From: Helicobacteraceae bacterium
Lineage (GTDB): Bacteria; Campylobacterota; Campylobacteria; Campylobacterales; SZUA-545
Length of the DNA: 32,894 nucleotides
Direction of reading: 5' to 3'
Assembly (NCBI GenBank): GCA_031260125.1
Contig: JAIRKM010000038.1
Location: 1-32,894, forward strand
Under the pieces are notes generated by a model, which ran no database searches, was not told where the DNA came from, and saw nothing but the letters and a program-made list of their open reading frames with translations. Shown here piece after piece: positions 1 to 8,158 of this stretch. The position numbers and the translations under genes were made by a program. How positions within the stretch are numbered: position 1 is the first letter of the stretch; each line of letters starts with the position of its first letter.

Positions 1-5
1 CGGTT

Positions 6-82
6 TGGCGCGCCCAGAGGGATTCGAACCCACGACCTTTGGAACCGGAATCCAGCGCTCTATCCAACTGAGCTATGGACGC
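6..82 (-). tRNA. tRNA-Arg (anticodon CCG)
   Basis: Read on the minus strand this folds as a full 77-nt cloverleaf. The acceptor stem GCGUCCA pairs with UGGGCGC, followed by discriminator G and an encoded CCA. The D arm is GCUC/GAGC. The anticodon loop UUCCGGU places CCG at positions 34-36, decoding CGG as arginine. The T loop is UUCGAAU. There are two non-canonical pairs, C.A at the top of the anticodon stem and U.U in the T stem. It lies 20 nt downstream of the glutaminase gene on the same strand, so it may be cotranscribed with it and processed out. Confidence 0.95.
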
Positions 83-102
83 ACAAAGAAAGCGGCATTT
101 TA

Positions 103-1020
103 CTAGAAAATTGATAATCCCGTTTTTGTCGCAAAAAGCTCCAAAGCCTCCAGCGCCACCAGCGACACTCCGTCTCTGTTGAGCGCGGGAGACCATGCGG
201 CAATCGCCATTTTCCCCGGTACCACAACCGTGATTGCCCCGCTGACGCTACTTTTACCCGGAAGTCCGACGCGAAAGGCAAAATCGCCGGAAACATCGTA
301 ATGCCCGCAAGTGAGCAGAATGGAGTTTATACGCCGTGCCTGCGACGCGCTAATCACCTGCCTGCCGCTGATTGGGCAGTAACCCTTGTTTGTCAGATAG
401 AGAAGCGATTTTGCCAGATCGACGCAATTTGCCTCAATCGCGCATTGGTAAAAGTAGAGCATGGCGACGGTTTTCGGGTGGTTTTCAAGATTCTTGAAGC
501 TCGCCAGCAGGTACGAAAGCGCCTTAGTGCGGTGTCCGTGTTCAACTTCAAGCTGCGCTATCTCCTCGTTGAAACCGATCTCGCTGTTGCCACTGCGCTC
601 CTTGACAAACTCAAGAAGCACATTCTTTGTTTCCTTGCCATTTTCGGTCAGAATCACGTCTGTAGTAACTATAGCTCCCGAGTTGGACAAGGGGTTGCGC
701 GGCATACCCGCCCCTAGTTCCAAGAGTAGCAGTGAATTGAGTTCGCTTCCCGCGTTTTCTCGACTCACCCTGCCCCACAGATCGTTGCCGAGAATGGCGA
801 ACGCCTGTGAAAGCGCAAATATTTTTGAAATACTCTGTATGCTAAAACGATCGTTTGCGTCGCCCGCGCTGTAAAGCCCGCCGTCTACAGTGGCGACGGC
901 GATTGCGAATTTGGTTGGATCGGCTATTGCGAGCGCTGGTATGTAGTTAGCCACACTACCCTTGCCCAACGAGGCGCGGACATCGCCCACCACATCGTTT
1001 AATATCTGTTCAAATTCCAT
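103..1020 (-). CDS. glsA: Glutaminase (GlsA family)
   Basis: Cytoplasmic serine-dependent glutaminase converting L-glutamine to glutamate and ammonia. At 305 aa it matches the usual length of about 305-310. The serine beta-lactamase-like catalytic pair is in the SISK motif (Ser63, Lys66), preceded by the family's FSIQ segment. NPLSNSGAI follows near residue 110, and the C-terminal half keeps the family pattern including GLPGKSSVSG. I chose the ATG at 1020 because GGGGTGAG sits just upstream; the in-frame ATG at 1035 lacks such a site and adds only five residues. It is divergent from the HU gene across a 172-nt promoter region and followed by tRNA-Arg. Not obviously in an operon with other nitrogen genes. 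Confidence 0.93.
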   Translation of the reverse strand: MEFEQILNDVVGDVRASLGKGSVANYIPALAIADPTKFAIAVATVDGGLYSAGDANDRFSIQSISKIFALSQAFAILGNDLWGRVSRENAGSELNSLLLLELGAGMPRNPLSNSGAIVTTDVILTENGKETKNVLLEFVKERSGNSEIGFNEEIAQLEVEHGHRTKALSYLLASFKNLENHPKTVAMLYFYQCAIEANCVDLAKSLLYLTNKGYCPISGRQVISASQARRINSILLTCGHYDVSGDFAFRVGLPGKSSVSGAITVVVPGKMAIAAWSPALNRDGVSLVALEALELFATKTGLSIF

Positions 1021-1148
1021 TCTCACCCCATACATTACTTAGGCCGAAATTCTAGGTTTATTTAGATTAAGGGTCACAAATTCGATTTTTTGGCAAGTTT
1101 CTGTCGAGTAAAGGTAAGAGCGAAAACACACATTTAAGAAATAATCAA

Positions 1149-1154
1149 TACAAT
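1149..1154 (+). promoter_or_regulatory. Putative -10 box of the HU gene
   Basis: TACAAT lies about 38 nt upstream of the GTG start of the HU gene, in an AT-rich divergent intergenic region. Campylobacterota sigma-70 promoters usually need only a good -10, so no -35 is expected. On the opposite strand TAGAAT (1054-1049) is a matching candidate for glsA. Both are motif reads only. Confidence 0.35.
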
Positions 1155-1192
1155 TCACCACGTGTGTTCATACCAAAACAAAAGGACAAAAC

Positions 1193-1465
1193 GTGACCAA
1201 GCCGGAATTCATCGCAAAAGTCGCCGAAGGCGCAAGCCTCAGTAAGGCGGACGCCGAAAGAGCGGTAAACGCCGTTCTCAACACCATCACCACTACGCTG
1301 AGCAAAGGCGATTCTGTGCAGTTTGTGGGTTTTGGAACATTTGAGGTGCGCGAGCGCGCAGCGCGTTCGGGTATAAACCCCAAGACGAAAAAGCCGCTGA
1401 AAATCGCCGCGAAAAAGGCGGTCGCCTTCAAAGTTGGCAAAAAGCTCAAAGACGCAGTGGTCTGA
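1193..1465 (+). CDS. hup: DNA-binding protein HU
   Basis: Nucleoid-associated histone-like protein of 90 aa, the standard HU length. Visible hallmarks are the helical N-terminal half with KADAERAVNAV, the GFGTFEVRERAAR strand, and the flexible arm carrying GINPKTKKPLKI with the intercalating proline, followed by the conserved AFKVGKKLKDAV C-terminus. It dimerises and bends DNA. The GTG start at 1193 is supported by AAAGGA 7 nt upstream. It is followed by a GC-rich hairpin and then the SPOR-domain gene on the same strand. Confidence 0.96.
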   Translation: MTKPEFIAKVAEGASLSKADAERAVNAVLNTITTTLSKGDSVQFVGFGTFEVRERAARSGINPKTKKPLKIAAKKAVAFKVGKKLKDAVV

Positions 1466-1472
1466 TCCTGCT

Positions 1473-1498
1473 CCCCTGCCGCGATAAGCGGCACGGGG
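1473..1498 (+). terminator. GC-rich hairpin after HU (no U-run)
   Basis: CCCCTGCCGC (1473-1482), a GATAA loop and GCGGCACGGGG (1488-1498) form a strong stem with one bulged C. No T-tract follows, so it is not a canonical intrinsic terminator. It may protect the HU mRNA 3' end or partly limit read-through into the SPOR-domain gene, which starts 30 nt later. Confidence 0.5.
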
Positions 1499-1528
1499 AA
1501 GGTGAAGCGCAGATTAAGAAGGATGCCA

Positions 1529-1945
1529 ATGAAGAAAGTGTTTGTGTGGGCGTTAGGTTTGTTGTGCGCGCTTTTTGCCGATAACTTTGTCGATCCAAAT
1601 CCGCAGATTCGCGTTGACCAGACGCTACCTATTCCGCGAGAGCCGCTGCCGGTTATTGAAGACATAGAGGCGCAGCCAGCGCAGGCAGGCGATCCCGTCA
1701 TCTCCGTTATCAAACAGGAGTTCTGGGTACAGATGGGCGCGTTTTCCAACGTTGAAAGCGCGAAGAGTATTGAAACCAGACTAAAAGCGCGAGGATTAAA
1801 TGCAAGACTTTTTGCGTCAAACGACTTGAACCGCGTCGCGGTTGGTCCATACGCCTCTCGTTCACAGGCGGAACGGTCATTAGAAAGCCTAAAGGCGATT
1901 GAAGCGGAGGCGTTTCTTACGACGCCGGAGCATCTTCAGCGCTGA
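1529..1945 (+). CDS. SPOR-domain protein with signal peptide
   Basis: 138 aa. The N-terminus MKKVFVWALGLLCALFA is a short Sec-type signal sequence, probably cleaved after LFA, so the protein should be periplasmic. A proline-rich linker (about residues 25-65) leads to a C-terminal SPOR domain starting at FWVQMGAFSNVESAKSI, with the RVAVGPYASRSQAERSL half-repeat. SPOR domains bind denuded septal peptidoglycan, so a role at the division site is inferred. I chose the ATG at 1529 because AAGAAGG lies 6 nt upstream and the signal peptide starts cleanly there; a GTG at 1502 in frame would prefix nine basic residues. Its 3' end overlaps the convergent receiver-like gene by 29 nt. Confidence 0.82.
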   Translation: MKKVFVWALGLLCALFADNFVDPNPQIRVDQTLPIPREPLPVIEDIEAQPAQAGDPVISVIKQEFWVQMGAFSNVESAKSIETRLKARGLNARLFASNDLNRVAVGPYASRSQAERSLESLKAIEAEAFLTTPEHLQR

Positions 1946-2333
1946 TTCCGGTAGTCAATCTGACTATCCGCGCCATGCACTGACTCTCAAACGGTTTTAT
2001 AACCCAGCCGGTTACGCCCTCTTTCCTACCGCGCTCTTTGAATGTAGCGGAAGTATCCGCGCTAACGGCAATGATGGGCAGGTGAAAAAACCGCTCTTCG
2101 CGCTTGATGATGCCGATCAGCTCAAATTTTTCCCTCTCCAACGTGTCGATGTCGTCGATCAGCAGATCGTACGATAGTCTCCCCTCAAGCAGTTCCCATA
2201 AAAATTTTTTTGGATCGATAAAAAAACGGTAATTTGCCATTTTTGATCCGATCATCTTTTGCAAGGCTTCGCCGGTTTTGTCCAACACGGCGCGTGAATC
2301 GCTGACTAAAACGATCTCTTTTGCCTTAGTCAT
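1917..2333 (-). CDS. Receiver-domain-like protein (stand-alone response regulator)
   Basis: 138 aa, essentially a single CheY-like receiver fold with no output domain. Strand 1 reads EIVLVSDS, so only one of the usual two acidic pocket residues is clear. The candidate phosphoacceptor Asp is in YDLLIDDID, the Ser/Thr switch is the Ser of IIAVSAD, and the invariant Lys is in GWVIKPF. It is the third gene of the deaD operon, with its ATG overlapping the previous stop by 8 nt. No cognate kinase is adjacent. The 3' end overlaps the SPOR gene convergently. The incomplete acidic pocket leaves open whether it is phosphorylated normally. Confidence 0.7.
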   Translation of the reverse strand: MTKAKEIVLVSDSRAVLDKTGEALQKMIGSKMANYRFFIDPKKFLWELLEGRLSYDLLIDDIDTLEREKFELIGIIKREERFFHLPIIAVSADTSATFKERGRKEGVTGWVIKPFESQCMARIVRLTTGISAEDAPAS

Positions 2334-2664
2334 CGTAAGTATCCGTATTTTTTACGCGCCTGTACGCGGCTTGCCGCCGCCTCTTTTCCAGAGCGTTGAT
2401 CTCGCGCGCAAGCCATAATCTCAGGTCTACCGCGTCGCCTTCGCTTGCTTTGGCGCGTTTTGAGAGTTCGTTTGCCGTATTCAGCATCGCGGTATAGCGC
2501 GGGCTGTAAAGCTCACCGGCGTCAATTTCGTCAAGCTTTCGCGCGCCATCCGCCACAAGTTTTGAAAACTCAGCCCAACCGCACTCGCAACGCAGCGCGC
2601 GCCGCAAAAAGCGCTCCAGCTCTTTGACGAACAAGAGTCGCTTTTTAGCGGTTTTGTCTTTCAT
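2326..2664 (-). CDS. Conserved hypothetical helical protein in the deaD operon
   Basis: 112 aa, rich in Lys, Arg, Glu and Ala, predicted largely alpha-helical from its composition and spacing, with no signal peptide or membrane segment. I do not recognise a family. Two cysteines form a CEC at about residue 26. Its ATG overlaps the stop of the DEAD-box helicase gene (ATGA), and its 3' end overlaps the receiver-like gene by 8 nt, so all three should be translationally coupled. A role linked to RNA handling is suggested only by position. Confidence 0.65.
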   Translation of the reverse strand: MKDKTAKKRLLFVKELERFLRRALRCECGWAEFSKLVADGARKLDEIDAGELYSPRYTAMLNTANELSKRAKASEGDAVDLRLWLAREINALEKRRRQAAYRRVKNTDTYDD

Positions 2665-4109
2665 CTGTCGCGGCGTCCTCGCGGCGGCGGCTTGCGATAC
2701 CCGCCTTTGGAGCTGCCCCCCTTGTTTCCGCCGCGCCAGCGCGGGCGATCGGACGTGCGCCTGTTCTGATCGTTAAGGAGCTTCTCAAGCCGCTGCGGGC
2801 TGATCCCGATACGATCCGGTCCAGACAGGTTCTGTCTCTCGATCAACAAAGAGAGCATTTTTAAGGCTACCTGCTGCAAATCCATCTGCTCGATCAGCCC
2901 GCTTAAAATTGGCTGCGCCTCCTCCAACAGACGCGCGTGCGCAATTGCGTTTATTAGTTTGCCCGAATGTACGCGCCTTACGTCGCCAAGCGTAGGTACG
3001 ATGCCGCGTATAATCTCTGCGCCGACCGTCTTTTTGATCCGCTGAAGCTCCTTGAACTCCAGGGGCGTTACCAGCGTAACCGCGATCCCCTTCTTCCCTG
3101 CCCTGCCCGTCCTGCCTATTCTATGAACGTAACTTTCAGGATCAAACGGTATGTGGTAGTTGAAGACGTGGCTCACGTCTTTTACGTCAAGTCCGCGCGC
3201 CGCGACATCGGTCGCCACAAGTATCTCAAGCTGGCTGCTCTTAAACCCCTTTATGACCTCTTCTCTGCTACGCTGCTCCATATCGCCGTGCAATCCCTTG
3301 GCGCTGTAGCCCCTTGCGATCAGCATAGTACTCAAGCGATCGACTTCCTTCTTCGTACGGGCGAATATGATAGACCTAGCGGGTTCTTCAGAATCAATTA
3401 AGCGCAAAATGGCATCGTCGCGCTCATGCTCTTCGATCACATAAAACTGCTGAGCGATATCCTTCTTTGCCGCTTCCTCCTGCACGATCTTCACAAAGAC
3501 GGGATCGTTAAGAATCTGCTTTGCAAGCTCCCTGATCGGCACGGGCATCGTCGCGGAAAACATAAGCGTTTGACGCTCACGCGGAAGGAACTTAAATATC
3601 TCCTTGATATCGTCGATGAAACCCATATCCAGCATTTCATCCGCTTCGTCCAGCACAACCATTGACGGCAGGAAGCCTTTTAGCTTGCCGCTTTGGAGCA
3701 GATCGAGCAGCCTGCCGGGTGTAGCGACCACCACCTGTGCGCCGCGCCCTATGAGGTCTATCTGCCTATAGGAGGACATTCCGCCGTAAACCGTAACCGT
3801 ATGGATATTCGCAAAACGTCCAAGCTTAAAAAGCTCGTCGCTCACCTGTGTGGCAAGCTCTCTTGTGGGCGTGATTACCAAAAGCTCGACCCCGCTCTCG
3901 CGTTCAACGCGGTTCATCGTCGAGAGCCCAAACGCAGCCGTTTTACCCGTTCCTGTGTGCGCCTGTCCAATGAGGTCCTTGCCCTGCATAATGTAAGGGA
4001 TCGCTTCAATTTGAATGGGGCTTGGAGTGGTAAATCCAGCCTCTTTCACGCCGCGAAGAATCTGTGGCTTAAATCCGAAAGACTCAAAAGAGTCGATTTG
4101 TTCTGACAT
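2661..4109 (-). CDS. deaD: DEAD-box ATP-dependent RNA helicase
   Basis: 482 aa cytoplasmic RNA helicase. All core motifs are visible in order: F...GF and Q motif (TPSPIQ, about residues 28-33), Walker A AHTGTGKT (50-57), PTRELA, DEAD (153-156), SAT in FSATMP, then ARGLDV and HRIGRTGRAG in the second RecA domain. The C-terminus is a basic, glycine- and arginine-rich tail (RWRGGNKGG...RGRRDR), typical of RNA-binding extensions. The family unwinds structured mRNA, rRNA or decay intermediates, often in the cold. First gene of a coupled three-gene operon; the leader contains GTGAAGTGAAGT just before ATG. CsdA and RhlE subfamilies cannot be separated by eye. Confidence 0.95.
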   Translation of the reverse strand: MSEQIDSFESFGFKPQILRGVKEAGFTTPSPIQIEAIPYIMQGKDLIGQAHTGTGKTAAFGLSTMNRVERESGVELLVITPTRELATQVSDELFKLGRFANIHTVTVYGGMSSYRQIDLIGRGAQVVVATPGRLLDLLQSGKLKGFLPSMVVLDEADEMLDMGFIDDIKEIFKFLPRERQTLMFSATMPVPIRELAKQILNDPVFVKIVQEEAAKKDIAQQFYVIEEHERDDAILRLIDSEEPARSIIFARTKKEVDRLSTMLIARGYSAKGLHGDMEQRSREEVIKGFKSSQLEILVATDVAARGLDVKDVSHVFNYHIPFDPESYVHRIGRTGRAGKKGIAVTLVTPLEFKELQRIKKTVGAEIIRGIVPTLGDVRRVHSGKLINAIAHARLLEEAQPILSGLIEQMDLQQVALKMLSLLIERQNLSGPDRIGISPQRLEKLLNDQNRRTSDRPRWRGGNKGGSSKGGYRKPPPRGRRDR

Positions 4110-4203
4110 ACTTCACTTCACTTTCATAAGTTTAGAAGGTTGAATTGTAACCAGCAAGGGTTAAACCGCTAATATGCGCGTCTATATTTGCAAGGATCGG
4201 AGC

Positions 4204-4686
4204 GTGGATAAACGGGTAATTGTGCTTCTTTTTTTTCTATTGGCGGGCTGCAACGGGCGATCCGCGTTTTTTGACTTTACTGGCAGCGCTACATACGCGG
4301 AGGCGCTTCCGCATACGAAACGGGGCGAAATTGCGGATCGCTTTGAAAGCAAGGCGCTTCTCAGCGCGAGCCATCTCAACGCAATCTACCCTGACAACGC
4401 GGATTACGCCGCCGATGAGACATTTTTTATTGGACTTTACATAGCGAACGACTTCTCTAAAGATAAAGTGGGGATCAACAATCCTATGTTTGAACTGACG
4501 CTTGACGGCAAAAAATACCTCTCTGCCAAAGAGGTGGATAAGGAAAGCGAAATGCTCAAGCTCATGCCGCTGATCAACCGCTGGAGCCGTTACTACATCG
4601 TGCGTTTTGAGAAAACCGCCGCGCTGAAGCTGACTCTGACGGAACACGATACAAACCGGTCGGTTACTTTGGATTTTGCGCCCTGA
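4204..4686 (+). CDS. Small putative lipoprotein
   Basis: 160 aa from the GTG at 4204. The N-terminus MDKRVIVLLFFLLAGC is a compact lipoprotein signal with lipobox LLAG-C, so Cys16 should be lipidated and the protein anchored in a membrane facing the periplasm. The mature part resembles a mixed alpha/beta soluble domain with a YADAETFFIGLYIAND-like central region; I do not recognise a family, although short beta-rich Campylobacterota lipoproteins of this size are common. GTG is preferred over the upstream ATG at 4174 because AAGGA sits 7 nt before it and it puts the signal peptide at the start. The 3' end overlaps folP convergently by 23 nt. Confidence 0.7.
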   Translation: MDKRVIVLLFFLLAGCNGRSAFFDFTGSATYAEALPHTKRGEIADRFESKALLSASHLNAIYPDNADYAADETFFIGLYIANDFSKDKVGINNPMFELTLDGKKYLSAKEVDKESEMLKLMPLINRWSRYYIVRFEKTAALKLTLTEHDTNRSVTLDFAP

Positions 4687-5809
4687 GGGCATCACATACC
4701 TTTAGCGCCTGAACGTGCTCATAAACGTCGTGGCAACGAATGATCGACGCGCCATACTCCACCGCCTTGAGGTGAAGCGCGATCGTTCCGGCAAGCCGAT
4801 CTTCCACGCCAGATGGCGAAATTTCGCCAATCAGCGATTTGCGCGACGCGCCGATCAAAAGTTCGCGCCCAAAGCGCAAAAAATGCGAGTATGCCTTTAT
4901 AAGCGCGAGGTTATGCTCTTTTCTTTTGCCAAAGCCAATGCCGGCGTCCAAAACAATCTCGTCCACGCCCTCCTCTGCGGCTAAACGGATACGCTCTTCA
5001 AAAAAACCGTCCACTTCGTGCGCTACATCTGTATAGTGAGGGTTGTCCTGCATATTTTTCTGATTGCCTTGCATATGCATAATACAAATGGCGGCGTTAA
5101 ACTTTTTCGCAAGTTTTAATATCTCTTTATTGATGCCGCCAGTGATATCGTTTATAAATCTGAAACCATGCTCTAGCGCATATTCAATTGGCAGCGGTTC
5201 AAAACTGTCTAAACTGAAAATTGCCTTTTGATAAATTCCCGTTTTATATATCTCGTCGATCGCGGGTTTTAAGCGATCAAGTTCATCTTCTGGAGGGATT
5301 GGATCGCTACCCGGTCGAGAACTTACCGCCCCTATGTCAATATATTCCGCCCCCCAATCGATCATCTCTTCTGCCCTTTTTGCCGCATCACGCGCCGCCG
5401 TACGACTCGAAGAGTTAAAACTATCGTTATTTATATTTATAATTCCCATAACTTTGGGGCGGATGCGCTCTATATCTAAGAAACGCTTTAGCTCGGCAGC
5501 GATAGCCCTAAGCCCAAACGGCTGACGACTCTCCTTGTCGATCAGCGCCTCAAGCTGCCTCTGAGTGGCAAATAGCAACGCGTCCGTGCGCGCGACCGAG
5601 CAGTTGGGTGTGCCGGCGTGTACGGCAAGCTCCGCCCCCAAGCTAAGCGCGTCCTGTTTTAATATATTCGCCGCGCCGCATGGAAGATCGCTAATATAAA
5701 AATATGAAAACCCAGCCTTGCCCAACATAATATCAATGCCGCGCTCTTCGCAGCAGATCGCGTTTAATACAGCCTTAAAATCATAATCACTGTTTAACTT
5801 TTGAATCAT
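4664..5809 (-). CDS. folP: Dihydropteroate synthase
   Basis: Joins p-aminobenzoate to 6-hydroxymethyl-dihydropterin pyrophosphate in folate synthesis. 381 aa: about 115 N-terminal residues precede the TIM-barrel catalytic domain, an extension I recall from the Helicobacter enzyme (about 380 aa). Catalytic-domain motifs: VMGIININNDSFN, the pterin loop AEYIDIGAVSSRPGS, FINDITGG, CIMHMQG, VLDAGIGFGK, IGASRKSLIG and the terminal IIRCHDV. I chose the ATG at 5809; the alternative TTG at 5821 only deepens the overlap with holB. The gene ends the conserved nudH-lysC-hobA-holB-folP operon. Confidence 0.93.
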   Translation of the reverse strand: MIQKLNSDYDFKAVLNAICCEERGIDIMLGKAGFSYFYISDLPCGAANILKQDALSLGAELAVHAGTPNCSVARTDALLFATQRQLEALIDKESRQPFGLRAIAAELKRFLDIERIRPKVMGIININNDSFNSSSRTAARDAAKRAEEMIDWGAEYIDIGAVSSRPGSDPIPPEDELDRLKPAIDEIYKTGIYQKAIFSLDSFEPLPIEYALEHGFRFINDITGGINKEILKLAKKFNAAICIMHMQGNQKNMQDNPHYTDVAHEVDGFFEERIRLAAEEGVDEIVLDAGIGFGKRKEHNLALIKAYSHFLRFGRELLIGASRKSLIGEISPSGVEDRLAGTIALHLKAVEYGASIIRCHDVYEHVQALKVCDALRAQNPK

Positions 5810-6407
5810 ATTCGCACTCAAGTAAAATAAGCATAATTGGCAAAAGCGCGTTTATCGCCGTACTTGTCGTTAGCAGCGCCGTACCTCTTCCTATAGCGTT
5901 CAGAAACCGTTGGCGGTTATTAACGCTTACATTCTCCAGTATAAGATAATGATTAAACATTTCTTCTATCAGGATTTTTGCCTTTAAGCGATCTATATAG
6001 GAGTTAATTTTTACAAAATTATATATAGATTTCAAATCAAATTTACTAAAATCTATTATTTGTTCTACGGGCGGCTTTTTGGCGTTTATATATTCGATTG
6101 GAAGACGAGACCTGATCGTTGGTAGAAATATATGCTTTCTTGGCGCAAGTAGATGAATTGTTATGTTTTTAGGCGGCTCTTCCAGCAGTTTTAGTAGAGC
6201 GTTTTGCGCCTGCTCATTGAAGTTGTTTGCCACGGCGATAAGGAATTTTTCACCCTCGCTTGCCAGATATGCCGCGTCGATGATCTGGTGTGCCTCGTCA
6301 ATAGAAAAACCATCTTTTTCCGCGTGGAAAATCTGATGCTCCGCTTTGCCAATCTTTGTCAAAAGGAAGTTTAGTCCGAACTCAATATCAGAGCAGATAA
6401 AGATCAT
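5787..6407 (-). CDS. holB: DNA polymerase III subunit delta' (short epsilon-type)
   Basis: 206 aa, much shorter than the enterobacterial 334-aa delta' but normal for Campylobacterota, which have a reduced clamp-loader subunit. The clamp-loader hallmark NEQAQNALLKLLEEPPKN is intact, followed by FLPTIRSRLP, which is the SRC-like sensor region. No functional Walker A is seen, as expected for delta'. It serves in loading the beta sliding clamp. It starts within the last codons of hobA (ATGA overlap) and overlaps folP by 23 nt, so it is translationally coupled on both sides. Confidence 0.88.
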   Translation of the reverse strand: MIFICSDIEFGLNFLLTKIGKAEHQIFHAEKDGFSIDEAHQIIDAAYLASEGEKFLIAVANNFNEQAQNALLKLLEEPPKNITIHLLAPRKHIFLPTIRSRLPIEYINAKKPPVEQIIDFSKFDLKSIYNFVKINSYIDRLKAKILIEEMFNHYLILENVSVNNRQRFLNAIGRGTALLTTSTAINALLPIMLILLECEYDSKVKQ

Positions 6408-6952
6408 CGAGAGAGGTTGACTTCGCCAAACATCACCGCGCTGATCGTCCTATCGATCAGCCGCGCCATATGCATCAGCTTTACGTCCAGCAGATCGTCG
6501 AGCGAACGCATAAAAAAGCTGTTCTGTACCTCTTCGTCCATAATCCACAACAGGCTGTCGTCGCTCTTTTTGGGTAGTTTTGCCCGCCTGTCGTCGCTTT
6601 TTCCTATATACCAGAAAAGATAGCGCTCGCCAAACGCCAGATGAAGCATATTTTCAATCATATCGATATCGCTGCCTTCCGTAGCGCGATCGAGATGATC
6701 GGCTATGTCGCCGATGTTGAATATCGGCAGCATAGGGCGCTTTTTCTCAGGACGATTGAGCGTATTTACCAAATACTTACCAAACCACTCCCGATCCTTA
6801 TCAGTAACGACCACAAACGCCGCTCCCTCGATCAACCTGCCGACCGAGCTGCTTACCACCGGCACCCAGTCAAATCTGCGCTCTTCCATCCATCCCATAA
6901 ACGGACCGTCGGAACGAATTGCGGCAAGCGTCCAATCGATGAGTTGCTCCAC
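6404..6952 (-). CDS. hobA: HobA, DnaA-associating replication initiation factor
   Basis: 182 aa, against about 180 aa for Helicobacter pylori HP1230. Recognised by position (between lysC and holB, as in Helicobacter) and by scattered similarity to HobA: an N-terminal LIDWTLAAIR helix, VVVTDKDREWFGKYLVNTLN, LFWYIGK and LLDVKLMHMARLIDRTISAVMF. HobA forms a tetramer that binds DnaA domain I and promotes orisome assembly; it is the structural analogue of E. coli DiaA. Its GTG start shares one base with the lysC stop (TAGTG). Finding it strongly supports Campylobacterota origin. Confidence 0.88.
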   Translation of the reverse strand: MEQLIDWTLAAIRSDGPFMGWMEERRFDWVPVVSSSVGRLIEGAAFVVVTDKDREWFGKYLVNTLNRPEKKRPMLPIFNIGDIADHLDRATEGSDIDMIENMLHLAFGERYLFWYIGKSDDRRAKLPKKSDDSLLWIMDEEVQNSFFMRSLDDLLDVKLMHMARLIDRTISAVMFGEVNLSR

Positions 6953-8157
6953 TATTTGTCCAGTTCGTACGCGGCATGAAGTGTGCGAACGGCAAGCTCG
7001 CCGTATTTATTAGCTATCACGACGGAAATTTTGATCTCGGATGTGCTGATCATAAGAATGTTGATATTCTCCTTCGCAAGAGCGGAGAACATACGCGCCG
7101 CAACCCCGCTGTGAGACTTCATGCCAACGCCTATGATGCTCACCTTTGCCACCGTATCGTCAAACTCCTGCCTGCCAAGCGCCGCGCCAAAACCGGCGAG
7201 CGCGGATTTCGTCTGTTCTAGCTCCGCCAGCGGAATGGTGAAGTCTATGTTGGTCTTTTCGTCCTGCCCCACCGTCTGAACGATCATATCCACGTTGATC
7301 GACGCGTTTGCGAGTACCCCAAATATCTCCGCCGCAATCCCAGGTCGATCCGCAACGCCGATCAGACTGACCCGCGCTTGATTTTTATCCAGCGCTATTC
7401 CACTCACCACCGGTTTTTCCATAAACTCCTCTTCATCCATGATCGTCGTCCCCTCGTTTTCGTTGAAGCTGTTTCTTGTTATCACTTTAACGGACAGCTT
7501 TTTGGCAAGCTCTACAGAACGGTTTTGAAGTACCTTAGCGCCCAAGCTGGCAAACTCCAGCATCTCGTCATAACAGATGAGATTGAGTTTTTTTGCCTTC
7601 TCCTCTATGCGTGGATCGGTCGTGTAAACGCCGTCTACGTCGGTGTATATCTCGCATAGATCGGCTTTGATCGCTCCAGCGATCGCGACGGCGGTCAGAT
7701 CCGATCCGCCGCGCCCAAGGGTGGTTACGTCTCCCTCCGGCGTTACGCCTTGAAAGCCGGCGATCACGACAATCTTGCCATCGCCTACCTTGCTCAACAC
7801 CGGTTCACACGGTATCTCCCTAATTCGCGCCTTTGTGTGAACGCTGTCGGTTACGATGCCCGCCTGCCGTCCTGTCATGGCGATCGCGCTACAGCCAAGT
7901 TCGTTAAGCGCAATTGCCAATAATGCGCAAGTTACCCTTTCGCCGGAGCTGAGCAACATATCCATCTCTCTAGTTGCCGGCGTTTTACTGAAGCTGTGCG
8001 CCATCTCAACAAGTTTGTTTGTCTCGCCGCTCATCGCGGATACCACGATCACAAGCCTATGCCCCTGATCGGCGGCACGTTTGACGCGCTTTGCCACAGC
8101 CCCAATCCGCTCGATCGTGCCAACGCTCGTGCCGCCGTATTTTTGAACTATCAACAT
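6952..8157 (-). CDS. lysC: Aspartate kinase
   Basis: 401 aa; phosphorylates L-aspartate as the first step towards lysine/diaminopimelate, threonine and methionine. N-terminal amino-acid kinase domain with KYGGTSVG (residues 6-13), VVSAMSGETNKL, GFQGVTPEGDVTTLGRGGSDLTA and YTDVDGVYTTDPR. The C-terminal third holds two ACT domains (VSLIGVADRPGIAAEIF... and VSIIGVGMKSHSGVAARMF...), the feedback-inhibition module. Length and architecture match the single-subunit-gene type found in this phylum. One nt separates it from nudH, and its stop overlaps the hobA start. Confidence 0.96.
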   Translation of the reverse strand: MLIVQKYGGTSVGTIERIGAVAKRVKRAADQGHRLVIVVSAMSGETNKLVEMAHSFSKTPATREMDMLLSSGERVTCALLAIALNELGCSAIAMTGRQAGIVTDSVHTKARIREIPCEPVLSKVGDGKIVVIAGFQGVTPEGDVTTLGRGGSDLTAVAIAGAIKADLCEIYTDVDGVYTTDPRIEEKAKKLNLICYDEMLEFASLGAKVLQNRSVELAKKLSVKVITRNSFNENEGTTIMDEEEFMEKPVVSGIALDKNQARVSLIGVADRPGIAAEIFGVLANASINVDMIVQTVGQDEKTNIDFTIPLAELEQTKSALAGFGAALGRQEFDDTVAKVSIIGVGMKSHSGVAARMFSALAKENINILMISTSEIKISVVIANKYGELAVRTLHAAYELDK

Positions 8158-8158
8158 T

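Noticed and set aside
1168-1749. Long open frame on the minus strand across HU and the SPOR gene
   Set aside because: Antisense to two well-supported genes. Its translation is Ser/Thr/Ala-rich without any recognisable motif.
2967-4106. Several open frames on the plus strand inside deaD
   Set aside because: They are shadows of the helicase gene on the other strand, with atypical composition and no ribosome sites.
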